A stretch of 15,650 nucleotides of DNA, taken from positions 1-15,650 of the forward strand of contig JAFUKV010000217.1 of NCBI GenBank assembly GCA_017467745.1, in the 5' to 3' direction. Both the position numbers and the translations under genes were made by a program. A model generated the notes under the pieces. It saw only the letters and a program-made list of their open reading frames with translations, was not told the origin of the DNA and did no database searches. The stretch's first letter is position 1. Each line of letters begins with the position of its first letter. The stretch comes from Bacteroidaceae bacterium. GTDB taxonomy: Bacteria > Bacteroidota > Bacteroidia > Bacteroidales > CHK158-818. Positions 5,988 through 14,037 of this stretch are shown here, one piece after another.

Positions 5988-8624
5988 ATGGAGCTTAAAC
6001 AATATCAAAAAGAGGTAATCGCCGATCTGGATTCGTATATCGGGTATGTAGAGAAATACAACCGACCCGATACAGCCTTTCATAAATTCTGGGAAGACAA
6101 AGGCGTTTCGATTTCGGCAATCGACAACTATTATCTGCATCCGTACGACAACAGCATTACTGACGTACCGCACGTAACGGTCAAAGTGCCGACCGCCGGC
6201 GGTAAGACCTTTATCGCCTGCAATGCGTTGAGTACGATATTCAAACATTTGCCCACCGTAAAGCCGAAAGTCGTGGCGTGGTTCGTTCCGTCGGATACAA
6301 TTCTGAAACAGACGGTGAAGAATTTGCGTGATCCGTCGCATCCGTACCGTCAGAAAATAGACAGTCATTTCGGGAATGCCGTATGTGTTGTCGATAAGGA
6401 GGCGGCATTATTCGGTCATGGCATCCATCCGACAGAGATTCGCGAGCAATTGACGATTTTTGTATTGAGCGTGCAGTCCTTCGCTGCCAACAACAAAGAC
6501 GGACGCCGCGTCTATCGTGAAAACGAGAATCTGGCGGAGTACGCCAAGTTGTACGACAGCTTGACCAAACGAGTGGAGGGGTCGGACGAAACAGGATTGA
6601 TTCAAGTATTGTCGTATCTAAATCCGGTGGTCATTATCGACGAGAGCCACAATTTCGAGGCGAATCTGCGTGTGGATATGCTCAAAGCGATCAATCCCTG
6701 TTTTATTCTCGATCTGACGGCAACACCTCGCAAGAAGAGTAATATCATCAGTTTTGTGGATGCCATTAAGCTCAAACGGGCGAACATGGTGAAACTGCCG
6801 GTTATTGTGTATAATCACCGCTCGACAAATGATGTTATTTCGAGTGCGATACAGATGCAGCGCAGTTTGGAACAAAAAGCCATTGCAATGGAGGCGGATG
6901 GCGGCCGATATATCCGTCCGATTGTGCTGTTCCAAGCCCAGCCGAAAACCGATGACGACAATATTACATTCGACAAAATCAGAAACAAACTTATCGAAAT
7001 CGGTATTCCTGAAGACCAAATAAAAATCAAGACGGCGAACAGAGACGAAATCAAGAACACCGACCTGTTGAGCCGCGATTGTCCGGTGCGCTACATTATT
7101 ACGATCAATGCGTTGAAAGAGGGTTGGGATTGTCCGTTCGCCTATATCCTCGCATCGTTGGCCAACAAGACCTCGCGGGTGGATGTCGAACAGATACTCG
7201 GTCGCGTGCTACGCCTTCCCTATACGACCAAGCACAAGGAGGAATTGCTCGATTTGTCATATGTATTTACCTCGTCCGGTGATTTTCGGAACACGGTCGA
7301 GAATATCATAGAGGGGTTGAACCGTGCAGGTTTCAGCAAAAAGGACTACCGTGTAGCCGAAACTCCGACAGAAACTGTTGCACCTGTCCCGACTGAACAG
7401 TCGTTCCGCGGACTGTTTGACAGTGACGATGAACCGGAGCAGGGTACACCTGAAACCGCGTCGGCCGACGATGTCGACGATCAGATAAACCCCGAAACGA
7501 TTAAAACGACGATTACAGCACTTGCCGCAAATACGGGGATGGCCGAATTAGAGTCTTTTGCGCGTCAGGAAAGCGAAAACTACAATCTGCAGTCAGCACA
7601 GCAGACAGATAATAACGATATTCCGGATGATATTAAAGGTATGATAAATACATATCCGATTAAAGATATTTTTGCAGACAAGGCAAAAGAGTTGATATTG
7701 CCCCAATTCGTGAAAAAGATAGCTTCAAGTTTGATATTCGCCGACAGCGAGTATATACCTTTGGACAAGATAATGCTTGCCGAAGAGCTCGATTTGGACA
7801 AATGCGATCACAATATCGACTTTACACATGCTGAAAGTGAGGCGGTGCGAGTGGACCTTGAAAGATCCAGCGGGGAGGAATATGCAGTTATAAGAAGGAA
7901 CCTAAATGCAAGCCAATTGGCGTTTATCAAACGGTACTTTGCAACCTTGTCGCCAAAAAGCAAGCAGAAGCAACTGGCGGAAATGCTTGCAAAAAGCATT
8001 CATTTCGACGAGATTTCCGAACTGCAGATTGCACGTTATATCAAAAAGACCATCGAAGGCGTAGACTCCGAGCAACTCGAAGACTTGTACACCAATGACT
8101 GGCAGACGAAAGATACGATTCGCCACAAAATCAAATCGTTATTGGCTGTTTATCAAGAAAAGAAATTCAAAGAGTGGCTCGATACCGGACAGGTAAAATG
8201 TCTGCCTGCATACCGTTTGCCGGAGCGGATAACGGTGAAAACAAAGTCTATCGGTTTGGCAAAAGGGCTTTATACGGAGGAGGAGTCTATCAACGGCTTC
8301 GAGTATGAAGTTATAAATGCTGTTGCCAACTTGGAGAATGTGCGCTTTTGGCACAGAAATCCAAGCCGTACGGGATTCTGCATTAACGGGTATATTAATC
8401 ATTATCCCGACTTTATTGTTCAGTTGGAAAGCGGTATTACTGTTCTTCTTGAGCCGAAAGGCGATGACAGAGATAACTCGAACACTCGGGAGAAGATCGA
8501 GCTAGGTAGGACATGGGCCAATAAAGCCGGTGAGCAGTATCGCTATTTTATGGTATTCGAGAAGCAACATATGGATGGTGCGATTACTGTCAAGGAACTT
8601 TTGCAAAGATTAAGTGTAATGTAA
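5988..8624 (+). CDS. res: Type III restriction enzyme helicase/nuclease subunit (Res)
   Basis: An 878-residue protein from ATG 5988, 4 bp after the mod stop; the open frame reaches back to 5886 but those codons lie inside mod and do not fit the family. It is a superfamily 2 helicase: Q-like start (KQYQKEVIADL), Walker A VPTAGGKTF (67-75), Walker B IIDESHNF (216-223), LTATP (243-247), the INALKEGWDCPFAYILAS block (373-390) and motif VI EQILGRVLRLP (401-411). An acidic, low-complexity linker covers about 457-505. The C-terminus carries the nuclease with NGYINHYPDFIV (P807, D808) and LLEPKG (E822, K824), the PD...ExK signature of type III Res. Res forms a complex with Mod, uses ATP to communicate along DNA and cuts near unmethylated sites. 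All motifs look intact and the length is usual for the family, so the enzyme is probably active. Confidence 0.94.
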   Translation: MELKQYQKEVIADLDSYIGYVEKYNRPDTAFHKFWEDKGVSISAIDNYYLHPYDNSITDVPHVTVKVPTAGGKTFIACNALSTIFKHLPTVKPKVVAWFVPSDTILKQTVKNLRDPSHPYRQKIDSHFGNAVCVVDKEAALFGHGIHPTEIREQLTIFVLSVQSFAANNKDGRRVYRENENLAEYAKLYDSLTKRVEGSDETGLIQVLSYLNPVVIIDESHNFEANLRVDMLKAINPCFILDLTATPRKKSNIISFVDAIKLKRANMVKLPVIVYNHRSTNDVISSAIQMQRSLEQKAIAMEADGGRYIRPIVLFQAQPKTDDDNITFDKIRNKLIEIGIPEDQIKIKTANRDEIKNTDLLSRDCPVRYIITINALKEGWDCPFAYILASLANKTSRVDVEQILGRVLRLPYTTKHKEELLDLSYVFTSSGDFRNTVENIIEGLNRAGFSKKDYRVAETPTETVAPVPTEQSFRGLFDSDDEPEQGTPETASADDVDDQINPETIKTTITALAANTGMAELESFARQESENYNLQSAQQTDNNDIPDDIKGMINTYPIKDIFADKAKELILPQFVKKIASSLIFADSEYIPLDKIMLAEELDLDKCDHNIDFTHAESEAVRVDLERSSGEEYAVIRRNLNASQLAFIKRYFATLSPKSKQKQLAEMLAKSIHFDEISELQIARYIKKTIEGVDSEQLEDLYTNDWQTKDTIRHKIKSLLAVYQEKKFKEWLDTGQVKCLPAYRLPERITVKTKSIGLAKGLYTEEESINGFEYEVINAVANLENVRFWHRNPSRTGFCINGYINHYPDFIVQLESGITVLLEPKGDDRDNSNTREKIELGRTWANKAGEQYRYFMVFEKQHMDGAITVKELLQRLSVM

Positions 8625-8921
8625 ATAAACATGGGAAATCGAATAATAACGGATATAAAAGCATGAATGGTTAATTTCCAAATCTCTAACCGATTTCGGA
8701 GATGACATTTGTGTACCGCAATCTTACATATATTTCAAAGGACCAATAGCAGGACTCTCTCATAAATTAGGAATTAAATACATAAAGGAAAATTCTATAC
8801 TTATTCTTTTATCTAAATACTATTTCTAATGATGTGCTTGAAAATAATGACAGTATATTTTTTTTATAATTGTTATTATCAGTATCTTAGACTGCAAATA
8901 GCAAAAATAATAGTAAATTAA
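8625..8921. other. Gene-poor AT-rich spacer after the R-M operon
   Basis: No complete gene is visible here. The first part (8662-8829) holds a short protein-like remnant described separately. From about 8830 the sequence is very A/T-rich with homopolymer runs (for example eight Ts near 8858-8865) and no ORF, tRNA or convincing intrinsic terminator. It separates the defence operon from the riboswitch-controlled gene and probably contains a junction of the acquired island. Confidence 0.6.
8662..8829 (+). pseudogene. Short coding remnant, unknown
   Basis: A frame open from 8662 to the TAA at 8827-8829 reads like the end of a protein (EWLISKSLTDFGDDICVPQ, then SYIYFKGPIAGLSHKLGIKY). It has no ATG at its beginning and is preceded by a stop codon in frame, so it looks like the tail of a gene whose front has been lost. 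It is not in frame with res, which ends 37 bases earlier. I do not recognise the family. Confidence 0.3.
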
Positions 8922-8953
8922 TTGTCTAAATATATCTTTATTCTTTAATTTTG
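8922..8953 (+). promoter_or_regulatory. Bacteroidetes-type promoter for the riboswitch transcript
   Basis: A -7 element TAATTTTG (8946-8953) fits the Bacteroidetes consensus TAnnTTTG exactly. A TTG at 8922-8924 lies 21 bp upstream, at the usual distance of the -33 element (TTTG, here 3 of 4). Transcription would start near 8958-8962, directly in front of the cobalamin riboswitch. Confidence 0.7.
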
Positions 8954-8962
8954 CACCGTGAA

Positions 8963-9133
8963 AAAGGTTTATTGCTATTTTTTCAATAGTGATAGTAAAA
9001 GGGAATTGAGTGAAAGTCTCAAACAGTCCCGCTGCTGTGAGTCTTATTTTAATTGTACCGACAATAACTTTTATGCCACTGATATTTTCGGGAAGGCGTT
9101 CGGTATGAGAGACAAGTCAGAAGACCTGCCTTA
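8963..9133 (+). promoter_or_regulatory. Cobalamin (B12) riboswitch
   Basis: The conserved pieces of the cobalamin aptamer appear in the right order: AAAAGGGAAT with GAGTGAAAGTCTC (about 8997-9020), then the CAGTCCCGCTGCTGTGA block (9024-9040), GCCACTG (9075-9081), CGGGAAGGCG (9089-9098), and the closing AAGTCAGAAGACCTGCC (9114-9130). Adenosyl- or related cobalamins bind this RNA and turn down the downstream gene. The small open frame lying over it is not a gene. The gene 150 bp downstream encodes a MetE-like protein, a classic target for B12 repression. The outer ends of the element are approximate. Confidence 0.93.
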
Positions 9134-9214
9134 TTATTCATAATGAATATTTTTTCTCGTGGGTTAGGAAAATATTTTAATGGTTAAAGCTTTAAATCTT
9201 ATTTATATGTATAT

Positions 9215-9240
9215 GTAAATCGTTTTATTGAACGGTTTAC
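9215..9240 (+). promoter_or_regulatory. Hairpin between riboswitch and gene, possible expression platform
   Basis: GTAAATCGTT (9215-9224) and AACGGTTTAC (9231-9240) form a 10-bp stem with one G-U pair and a 6-base loop, in the 147-bp leader between the aptamer and the ATG at 9281. It is followed by T-rich rather than pure T sequence (TTATTATTT), so it could be a weak terminator or an alternative pairing partner for the aptamer. The regulatory role is inference. Confidence 0.4.
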
Positions 9241-9280
9241 TTATTATTTATGTAGTAATAGATCTATAATAAAAATAATT

Positions 9281-10402
9281 ATGGTAAAACCAAAAGCGCC
9301 TTTCAGATCGGCTATTATAGGAAGTTTTATACGTCCTGAGTCATTAAAAGAAGCTCGTGAATCTTTTAGAAGAGGAGAAATAAATAGTGCTGATTTGAGA
9401 GAGATAGAAGATAAAGAGATAATAAAAGTTGTAGAGAAGGAAAAAGAAGCAGGCATACGAGCTGTTACTGATGGCGAGTTTAGACGTTCTTGTTGGAATC
9501 TTGACTTTATGTTAGGTTTAGAAGGTATAGATAAATTAGAAATAGATAATACTGTTTTATTTAAAGATCAAAACAAAAAGTCAGAGTCTGTTAGAGTGAC
9601 CGGAAAAATAAGTTTTTCAAATCACCCTATGTTACGTGATTTTGAATTTATGACTAGTATTATGAGTGGAGATGTTATTATTAAACAAACTTTACCTGCT
9701 CCGGCTCAACTTTTAAATGAATTGTTAAGAGGCGATAATAAAACACTTACAGAATTAGTGTATGATAGTGTAAAAGATTTAATCGATGATATTTCTGCTG
9801 CATATAGAGATGCCATTCGAGCTTTTCACGATATAGGTTGCCGTTATATACAATTTGATGATGCTACGTGGTTGAATTTATGTAATTCTAAATTCATAGA
9901 ACAATTGAGAAGAACTGGTATAGACTATCGTGCATTAGCAGAAATGTATGCGGAAGTAAATACAAGCGCTTTCGAGGATTATCCCAAAGATATGGTAATA
10001 GGATTAAATGCTTGTCGTGTACCGGGTAAAAAATATGTTCCTCGTGATACATACAATAAAGTTGCGGATATTTTATTTAAAATTCCGGTAGATGCTTTTT
10101 TTGTAGAGTTTGATAATGACAAGTCAGGAATATTCGAATCTTTGTCGTATGTAGAAAATCAAAAAGTAGTATTGGGATTAATAAATCCTTTGTCGCCTTA
10201 TTTGGAAGATAAGGAAATGATAAAAAGAAGGATTCGCGAAGCTGCTCGTTATGTACCTATGGAACAAATCTGTTTAAGTACACAATCGGGATTTGCTCCT
10301 TTTGATAATGGTTTTTCAATATCTGAAGAAGAACAATGGAAAAAAGTAAAATGGATTGTAGATATTTCTAAGGATATGTGGGGAGAAGATCCTATTGTAT
10401 AA
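9281..10402 (+). CDS. MetE C-terminal/YxjG-like methionine synthase homologue
   Basis: A 373-residue single-domain protein of the cobalamin-independent methionine synthase (MetE C-terminal, YxjG/YxjH-like) family. It lacks the N-terminal half of full MetE (~750 residues). Family landmarks: IIGSFIRP (12-19), VTDGEFRRSCW (62-72), YIQFDDATW (189-197, likely substrate-binding Asp193/194) and DAFFVEFDND (271-280, with zinc-ligand candidate E276). Two other ligand positions differ: the usual H-x-C reads N243-A-C245 (GLNACRV), and the usual C in the QCGFA motif is S336 (TQSGFAP). So only C245 and E276 remain, and normal zinc-thiolate chemistry is doubtful. A B12 riboswitch and its own promoter precede it and an intrinsic terminator follows, making it a single-gene unit switched off by B12. 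It may be a methionine synthase using another methyl donor or metal site, or a diverged enzyme. The gene is AT-rich like the chromosomal genes around it. Confidence 0.8.
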   Translation: MVKPKAPFRSAIIGSFIRPESLKEARESFRRGEINSADLREIEDKEIIKVVEKEKEAGIRAVTDGEFRRSCWNLDFMLGLEGIDKLEIDNTVLFKDQNKKSESVRVTGKISFSNHPMLRDFEFMTSIMSGDVIIKQTLPAPAQLLNELLRGDNKTLTELVYDSVKDLIDDISAAYRDAIRAFHDIGCRYIQFDDATWLNLCNSKFIEQLRRTGIDYRALAEMYAEVNTSAFEDYPKDMVIGLNACRVPGKKYVPRDTYNKVADILFKIPVDAFFVEFDNDKSGIFESLSYVENQKVVLGLINPLSPYLEDKEMIKRRIREAARYVPMEQICLSTQSGFAPFDNGFSISEEEQWKKVKWIVDISKDMWGEDPIV

Positions 10403-10432
10403 AAATAATGATTTCTGTTTTTAGAATAAACG

Positions 10433-10466
10433 AAAAAGGAACTATTTTTTAATAGTTCCTTTTTTT
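10433..10466 (+). terminator. Intrinsic terminator of the MetE-like gene
   Basis: A perfect 14-bp inverted repeat, AAAAAGGAACTATT (10433-10446) and AATAGTTCCTTTTT (10451-10464), with a TTTT loop and a T-run on the 3' side, 30 bp after the stop codon. Because the A-run mirrors the T-run it could also act on transcripts arriving from the converging minus-strand gene at 10634. Confidence 0.9.
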
Positions 10467-10633
10467 GTACCTTAAAATTGAAATTTGTGTAATCGTTCCT
10501 ATTTTGAATATAAATTATTGATTATTATTTGTTTATATAATATTAGAACTCGTTTTTAAGTTACTTACATTTTCATGAAAATTTTATTCGATAAAAAGGT
10601 AAGAAATATGGACTTGATGAAGTTAAAAAATAT
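10467..10633. other. AT-rich spacer between converging genes
   Basis: No gene is supported here. The only plus-strand frame is a 20-codon ATG frame at 10575-10637 with no sign of selection. The tract separates the terminator of the MetE-like gene from the stop codon of the minus-strand gene. Confidence 0.6.
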
Positions 10634-13600
10634 TTAATAGTCATTTCTCTTTACTAGCTTGATAGCATCTGCTGTAATACTTCTTAAACCGGAAGCATTG
10701 TTTTTTAAAACTATTTCTATTGTATCTTGATCAAAGTAGTAAGTACCCAATTGTTCCCAATCATTATTTCTTCCTTCTAAGTGAATATAGGCATCTTCTT
10801 CTTCTCCGTCATATTTTACTTTAAAATAATATTCCCCATGTTTTCTGTTGCGAAATTCTCCATTTTTAAATACGTAATGAAATACATCGTAATGACCTTT
10901 TTCAGGAATAGGTATTTTCCACGTAGCGTAACTATTTCCATCTCCGTTTTTAATGGTCACGGCTGATCGAATAGAATTTCCTTGATATCCGTAACCTATT
11001 ATAGGAGTCCAATCAACAGGAGGACGCCACCATTTGAATCCTTTATATTTACTGATATTGTCTTTTTGTCTATCTATAAATTTAGAAAGATATCCTCCTT
11101 TCGTGTTCGATTTTACAGAGAATAATAAAGAATCTTCATTATCTACTATAATTTCATCGGGTGTTTCAAAAACAGTATTCTCTACTATAAAATCACCTTC
11201 TACGGTTTCTTTTTTAATATATACTTTTTCAAAACGTCCTTCTATATGGTTAACCGTGTTTGGAAGATTACCTGAAATTAAAGTATGTGCATTTATCCAT
11301 CCGGGTCTATTATCCCATTGACTCACTATTTTTTTTGTTTGATGAGCTTTCAAACAAATCATACGATCGTTATGATTAACTCTATTGTTTTCTTCTTCGA
11401 ATGTTTGAAGTGTACGCATTTGTCCGCGAGGTATTTCTACCCGTATTATACCGTCATAATCGGAAGTATTGCTCATGTACATTTCCAATTCATAATAACT
11501 GTCATCTTCACAAAAATATCTTGTAAGTTTGGGCGCTCCTATTATATAATCAGGCAGATTCACAGGTTTATTCCAATTTTCTATAATACTGTTGAACGAT
11601 GTATTTGATATTTTTTCTATTGAATCGAGTAAATTTTCAAAATTTACATTGTCGAAACTTTGTCTTTTCAATATGTTGAAAATAGAGTCTCTTAAATTTA
11701 CTAATCCCATATTTAAAGCGGCGTTTGCAAATAAAGTATAACCTTTTAGCAGTAGAAAATGATTGAATAATTCTTTATTTTCTATGTCGGTTAAAATTTG
11801 ATCGAAAGGTCTTTTTGATAGCTCAATGTTACATCTTTCTATATTGGTAATACCGTAATTTTCGCGTTGCCAATCTTCATTATCATCCCATCTGTTTTCT
11901 AAGTAAAGTTCTATCATTCGGCTGGCGATAGGCCATTTATTAGAGTAAATATTATAACGGAAATTATATAGTTGAGGATATACGTAATATGGATTATAAG
12001 TGCGATTGGATGTAGATTTATTCATTTTACTGACAGTATATTTTTGAGATGTATTCTGTTTTTTTAAATCTCCGGTAAAATCCCAGAAGGTATATATTTC
12101 TTGTTCTAATTCAGATATTTCTTTTCCATCCCATTTTGCCCATTTTATGTGTTTTTGTTTACGTAGACCTATATCGAGACAATCGAAAAATATTCCTTTT
12201 TCGGGAAATAGTATCATTTCTGGTTGTTGCATTTCTTGTACTTGTGTCCATGTACGTGAGAAGGATGAAAATTGTCCGGGAACTTCTATAAGATTGAATC
12301 TGCTGAAAGGATATGTAAGTTTGTTTGTACGTTCCACCTCTTCCATTTCGTCTCTTATTAATCCGGCTAATGTATCTTTTATTAATGAGTAATGTTCTAA
12401 TTGCTCATTATTTTCTTTTATGTAATATAATGAGTATGTGATACTATCTACGGTTATACTATTATGAGTGTATTTACCGATAGCAAGAGTAATATTTTGC
12501 ATGGGAAATTCCGATGAAAAGGAAAATATTCCGTCTTTTTCAGAAATATTTCCTTGTGACACAGCCGTTAATCCTGGTAATGTTTTTACTTGTAGATTAT
12601 ATCTATTGAAATACGATTGTTGCCAACTTGCATCCGTATTACTATATCCTGTGCCTGATTTGGGATACCAATAATTTTCAGGAGTTAATAATAAAAAATC
12701 AGGTGTTTGAAAATGATACATTCTTTCTATGTTGATGTTTTCGGCAAATTGCATTTTTTCACGCCGCATATCATAAGGTATATCTAAGTAACAGAAATTT
12801 TCATCAATAGAACCTTCGTATTCGAATATGAATTTTAGTGTATCATTGTTTAGTTTTATATCATTGAAAAACGTTTTTATGATTTGTTCTTCTTGTTCGA
12901 AAGAAATAGTCTTATCATTTATTTTTACATCGGTAATGTGCAGTCCGGGATTGATGCAAAAAACAGCTGTTTGTGAGCTGTCTTGTTTTAGGGCTGTTAT
13001 TTTAGCTTTTGCTTTGATTCCTTTTTCTAATTGTTCAAGTTTTATGTCGTATTTGAAGGTCTTTACTTTGGGAGACTTTACATATTGATTATTTAGGCAT
13101 ATATATTTTTCTTGTTCAATATATTCTTTATTTTTTTGATACAAATATATAGATGCTATTATAACACTTCCTGTAAAAAATATACACCCTAATGATAACC
13201 AAATAAATTTAGTGTAATTATAATTAGGAATTCTTTTGTAAAGGCTGATAGAAAAGAATATTAGAGATATGCCGATTATTAAATATAAGGTATGTATAGT
13301 TATTACATCTTGCATATAATGATATCCTGTCATGGTAGATGCCATCATGGGCTGATTATATCCGATGAAATCGAATATATAATAAAAATTATCTTTTAAA
13401 TAAAAAATAGAAGTAGCTAAGCATATGATTAACGTTACGAATGACAACGCTTGATTTTTTATTATCAAGTGGACTAATAAAGATAACCCTACGGTAAATG
13501 TAGTTGCCGGTAACCAGATAATAAAAAAATAAAATATATATGCTTTCCAATCAATGGGTGTATCCGGAGTTATGAAATTACAGACAGCTGTAATTCCCAA

Positions 13601-13975
13601 TAAAACCATTGTCAATAAAAAAAACAGTTTTAATATTCCGTAAACTTTTCCTATAATGTATTCTGCATTGCTGAAAGGATGAATAAAAAAAACTTCGGTA
13701 GTGTCTATTTTTTTATCTCTTTTTAAAAAATCGGGACTTAAAAAGAGTCTAGCTACCACTTGCCCTAATGTAATTGTTGTCAATGTGGTATATGGAATAT
13801 TGGCGGATATGGCTTTATAAATCCATCGGCTGGAAGGTTCGCTAATAAAGTGATCTATGCAGAGAGAAAATACCAACAAAATTTCGAAAATACAGAATAA
13901 TTTGAATAGCCATGTACGAAATGATATTTTTATTTCATAATATGCTATGCTTTTTATATTGTTTAGTGAAATCAT
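10634..13975 (-). CDS. Chimeric ABC-2-like permease / M1-peptidase-like / golvesin-like membrane protein
   Basis: A 1113-residue protein. Residues 1-280 resemble an ABC-2-type permease with about seven membrane helices (near 22-42, 61-80, 112-134, 145-170, 174-193, 225-245, 257-279), with the RDKKIDTTEVFFIHPFSNAEYIIGK loop (86-110) typical of such proteins in Bacteroidetes. Residues ~300-800 are extracytoplasmic and resemble an M1 aminopeptidase (gluzincin) fold (ENYWYPKSG, 433-441; YPFSRFNLIEVPGQFSSF, 555-572), but the zinc motif HExxH is absent throughout, so it is probably not a working peptidase. The last ~130 residues (for example WKIPIPEKGHYDVFHYVFK and ITADAIKLV) look like the golvesin C-terminal carbohydrate-binding-like domain. 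No ABC ATPase gene lies beside it in the window. A -7 element sits just upstream, so it can be transcribed separately from uvrC. Its role, perhaps surface binding or envelope assembly, is unknown. Confidence 0.7.
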   Translation of the reverse strand: MISLNNIKSIAYYEIKISFRTWLFKLFCIFEILLVFSLCIDHFISEPSSRWIYKAISANIPYTTLTTITLGQVVARLFLSPDFLKRDKKIDTTEVFFIHPFSNAEYIIGKVYGILKLFFLLTMVLLGITAVCNFITPDTPIDWKAYIFYFFIIWLPATTFTVGLSLLVHLIIKNQALSFVTLIICLATSIFYLKDNFYYIFDFIGYNQPMMASTMTGYHYMQDVITIHTLYLIIGISLIFFSISLYKRIPNYNYTKFIWLSLGCIFFTGSVIIASIYLYQKNKEYIEQEKYICLNNQYVKSPKVKTFKYDIKLEQLEKGIKAKAKITALKQDSSQTAVFCINPGLHITDVKINDKTISFEQEEQIIKTFFNDIKLNNDTLKFIFEYEGSIDENFCYLDIPYDMRREKMQFAENINIERMYHFQTPDFLLLTPENYWYPKSGTGYSNTDASWQQSYFNRYNLQVKTLPGLTAVSQGNISEKDGIFSFSSEFPMQNITLAIGKYTHNSITVDSITYSLYYIKENNEQLEHYSLIKDTLAGLIRDEMEEVERTNKLTYPFSRFNLIEVPGQFSSFSRTWTQVQEMQQPEMILFPEKGIFFDCLDIGLRKQKHIKWAKWDGKEISELEQEIYTFWDFTGDLKKQNTSQKYTVSKMNKSTSNRTYNPYYVYPQLYNFRYNIYSNKWPIASRMIELYLENRWDDNEDWQRENYGITNIERCNIELSKRPFDQILTDIENKELFNHFLLLKGYTLFANAALNMGLVNLRDSIFNILKRQSFDNVNFENLLDSIEKISNTSFNSIIENWNKPVNLPDYIIGAPKLTRYFCEDDSYYELEMYMSNTSDYDGIIRVEIPRGQMRTLQTFEEENNRVNHNDRMICLKAHQTKKIVSQWDNRPGWINAHTLISGNLPNTVNHIEGRFEKVYIKKETVEGDFIVENTVFETPDEIIVDNEDSLLFSVKSNTKGGYLSKFIDRQKDNISKYKGFKWWRPPVDWTPIIGYGYQGNSIRSAVTIKNGDGNSYATWKIPIPEKGHYDVFHYVFKNGEFRNRKHGEYYFKVKYDGEEEDAYIHLEGRNNDWEQLGTYYFDQDTIEIVLKNNASGLRSITADAIKLVKRNDY

Positions 13976-13995
13976 GGTTTGAAAATTTGTATTGA

Positions 13996-14003
13996 CAAAT
14001 ATA
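13996..14003 (-). promoter_or_regulatory. Promoter -7 element for the chimeric permease gene
   Basis: On the minus strand this reads TATATTTG, a perfect match to TAnnTTTG, 20 bp before the ATG at 13975, implying a very short leader. No clear -33 TTTG is visible. A small inverted repeat, ATTTGT/ACAAAT with a 4-base spacer (13985-14000), overlaps the element and could be an operator or chance in AT-rich DNA. Confidence 0.5.
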
Positions 14004-14037
14004 CGGATAATCTTATAGAATTTGTTTGGGTATTAAG

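Noticed and set aside
8958..9143. A 61-codon ATG/GTG frame just after the promoter
   Set aside because: It lies over the cobalamin riboswitch, whose conserved blocks explain the sequence; the peptide is cysteine-rich nonsense with no family resemblance.
2471..9280. Insertion sequence, integrase or flanking att repeats around the defence operon
   Set aside because: No transposase or recombinase gene and no convincing direct or inverted repeats were seen at the likely borders by eye; transfer is suggested only by composition and decay.
10575..10637. Plus-strand 20-codon frame
   Set aside because: Too short, no conserved pattern, and it overlaps the end of the minus-strand gene.
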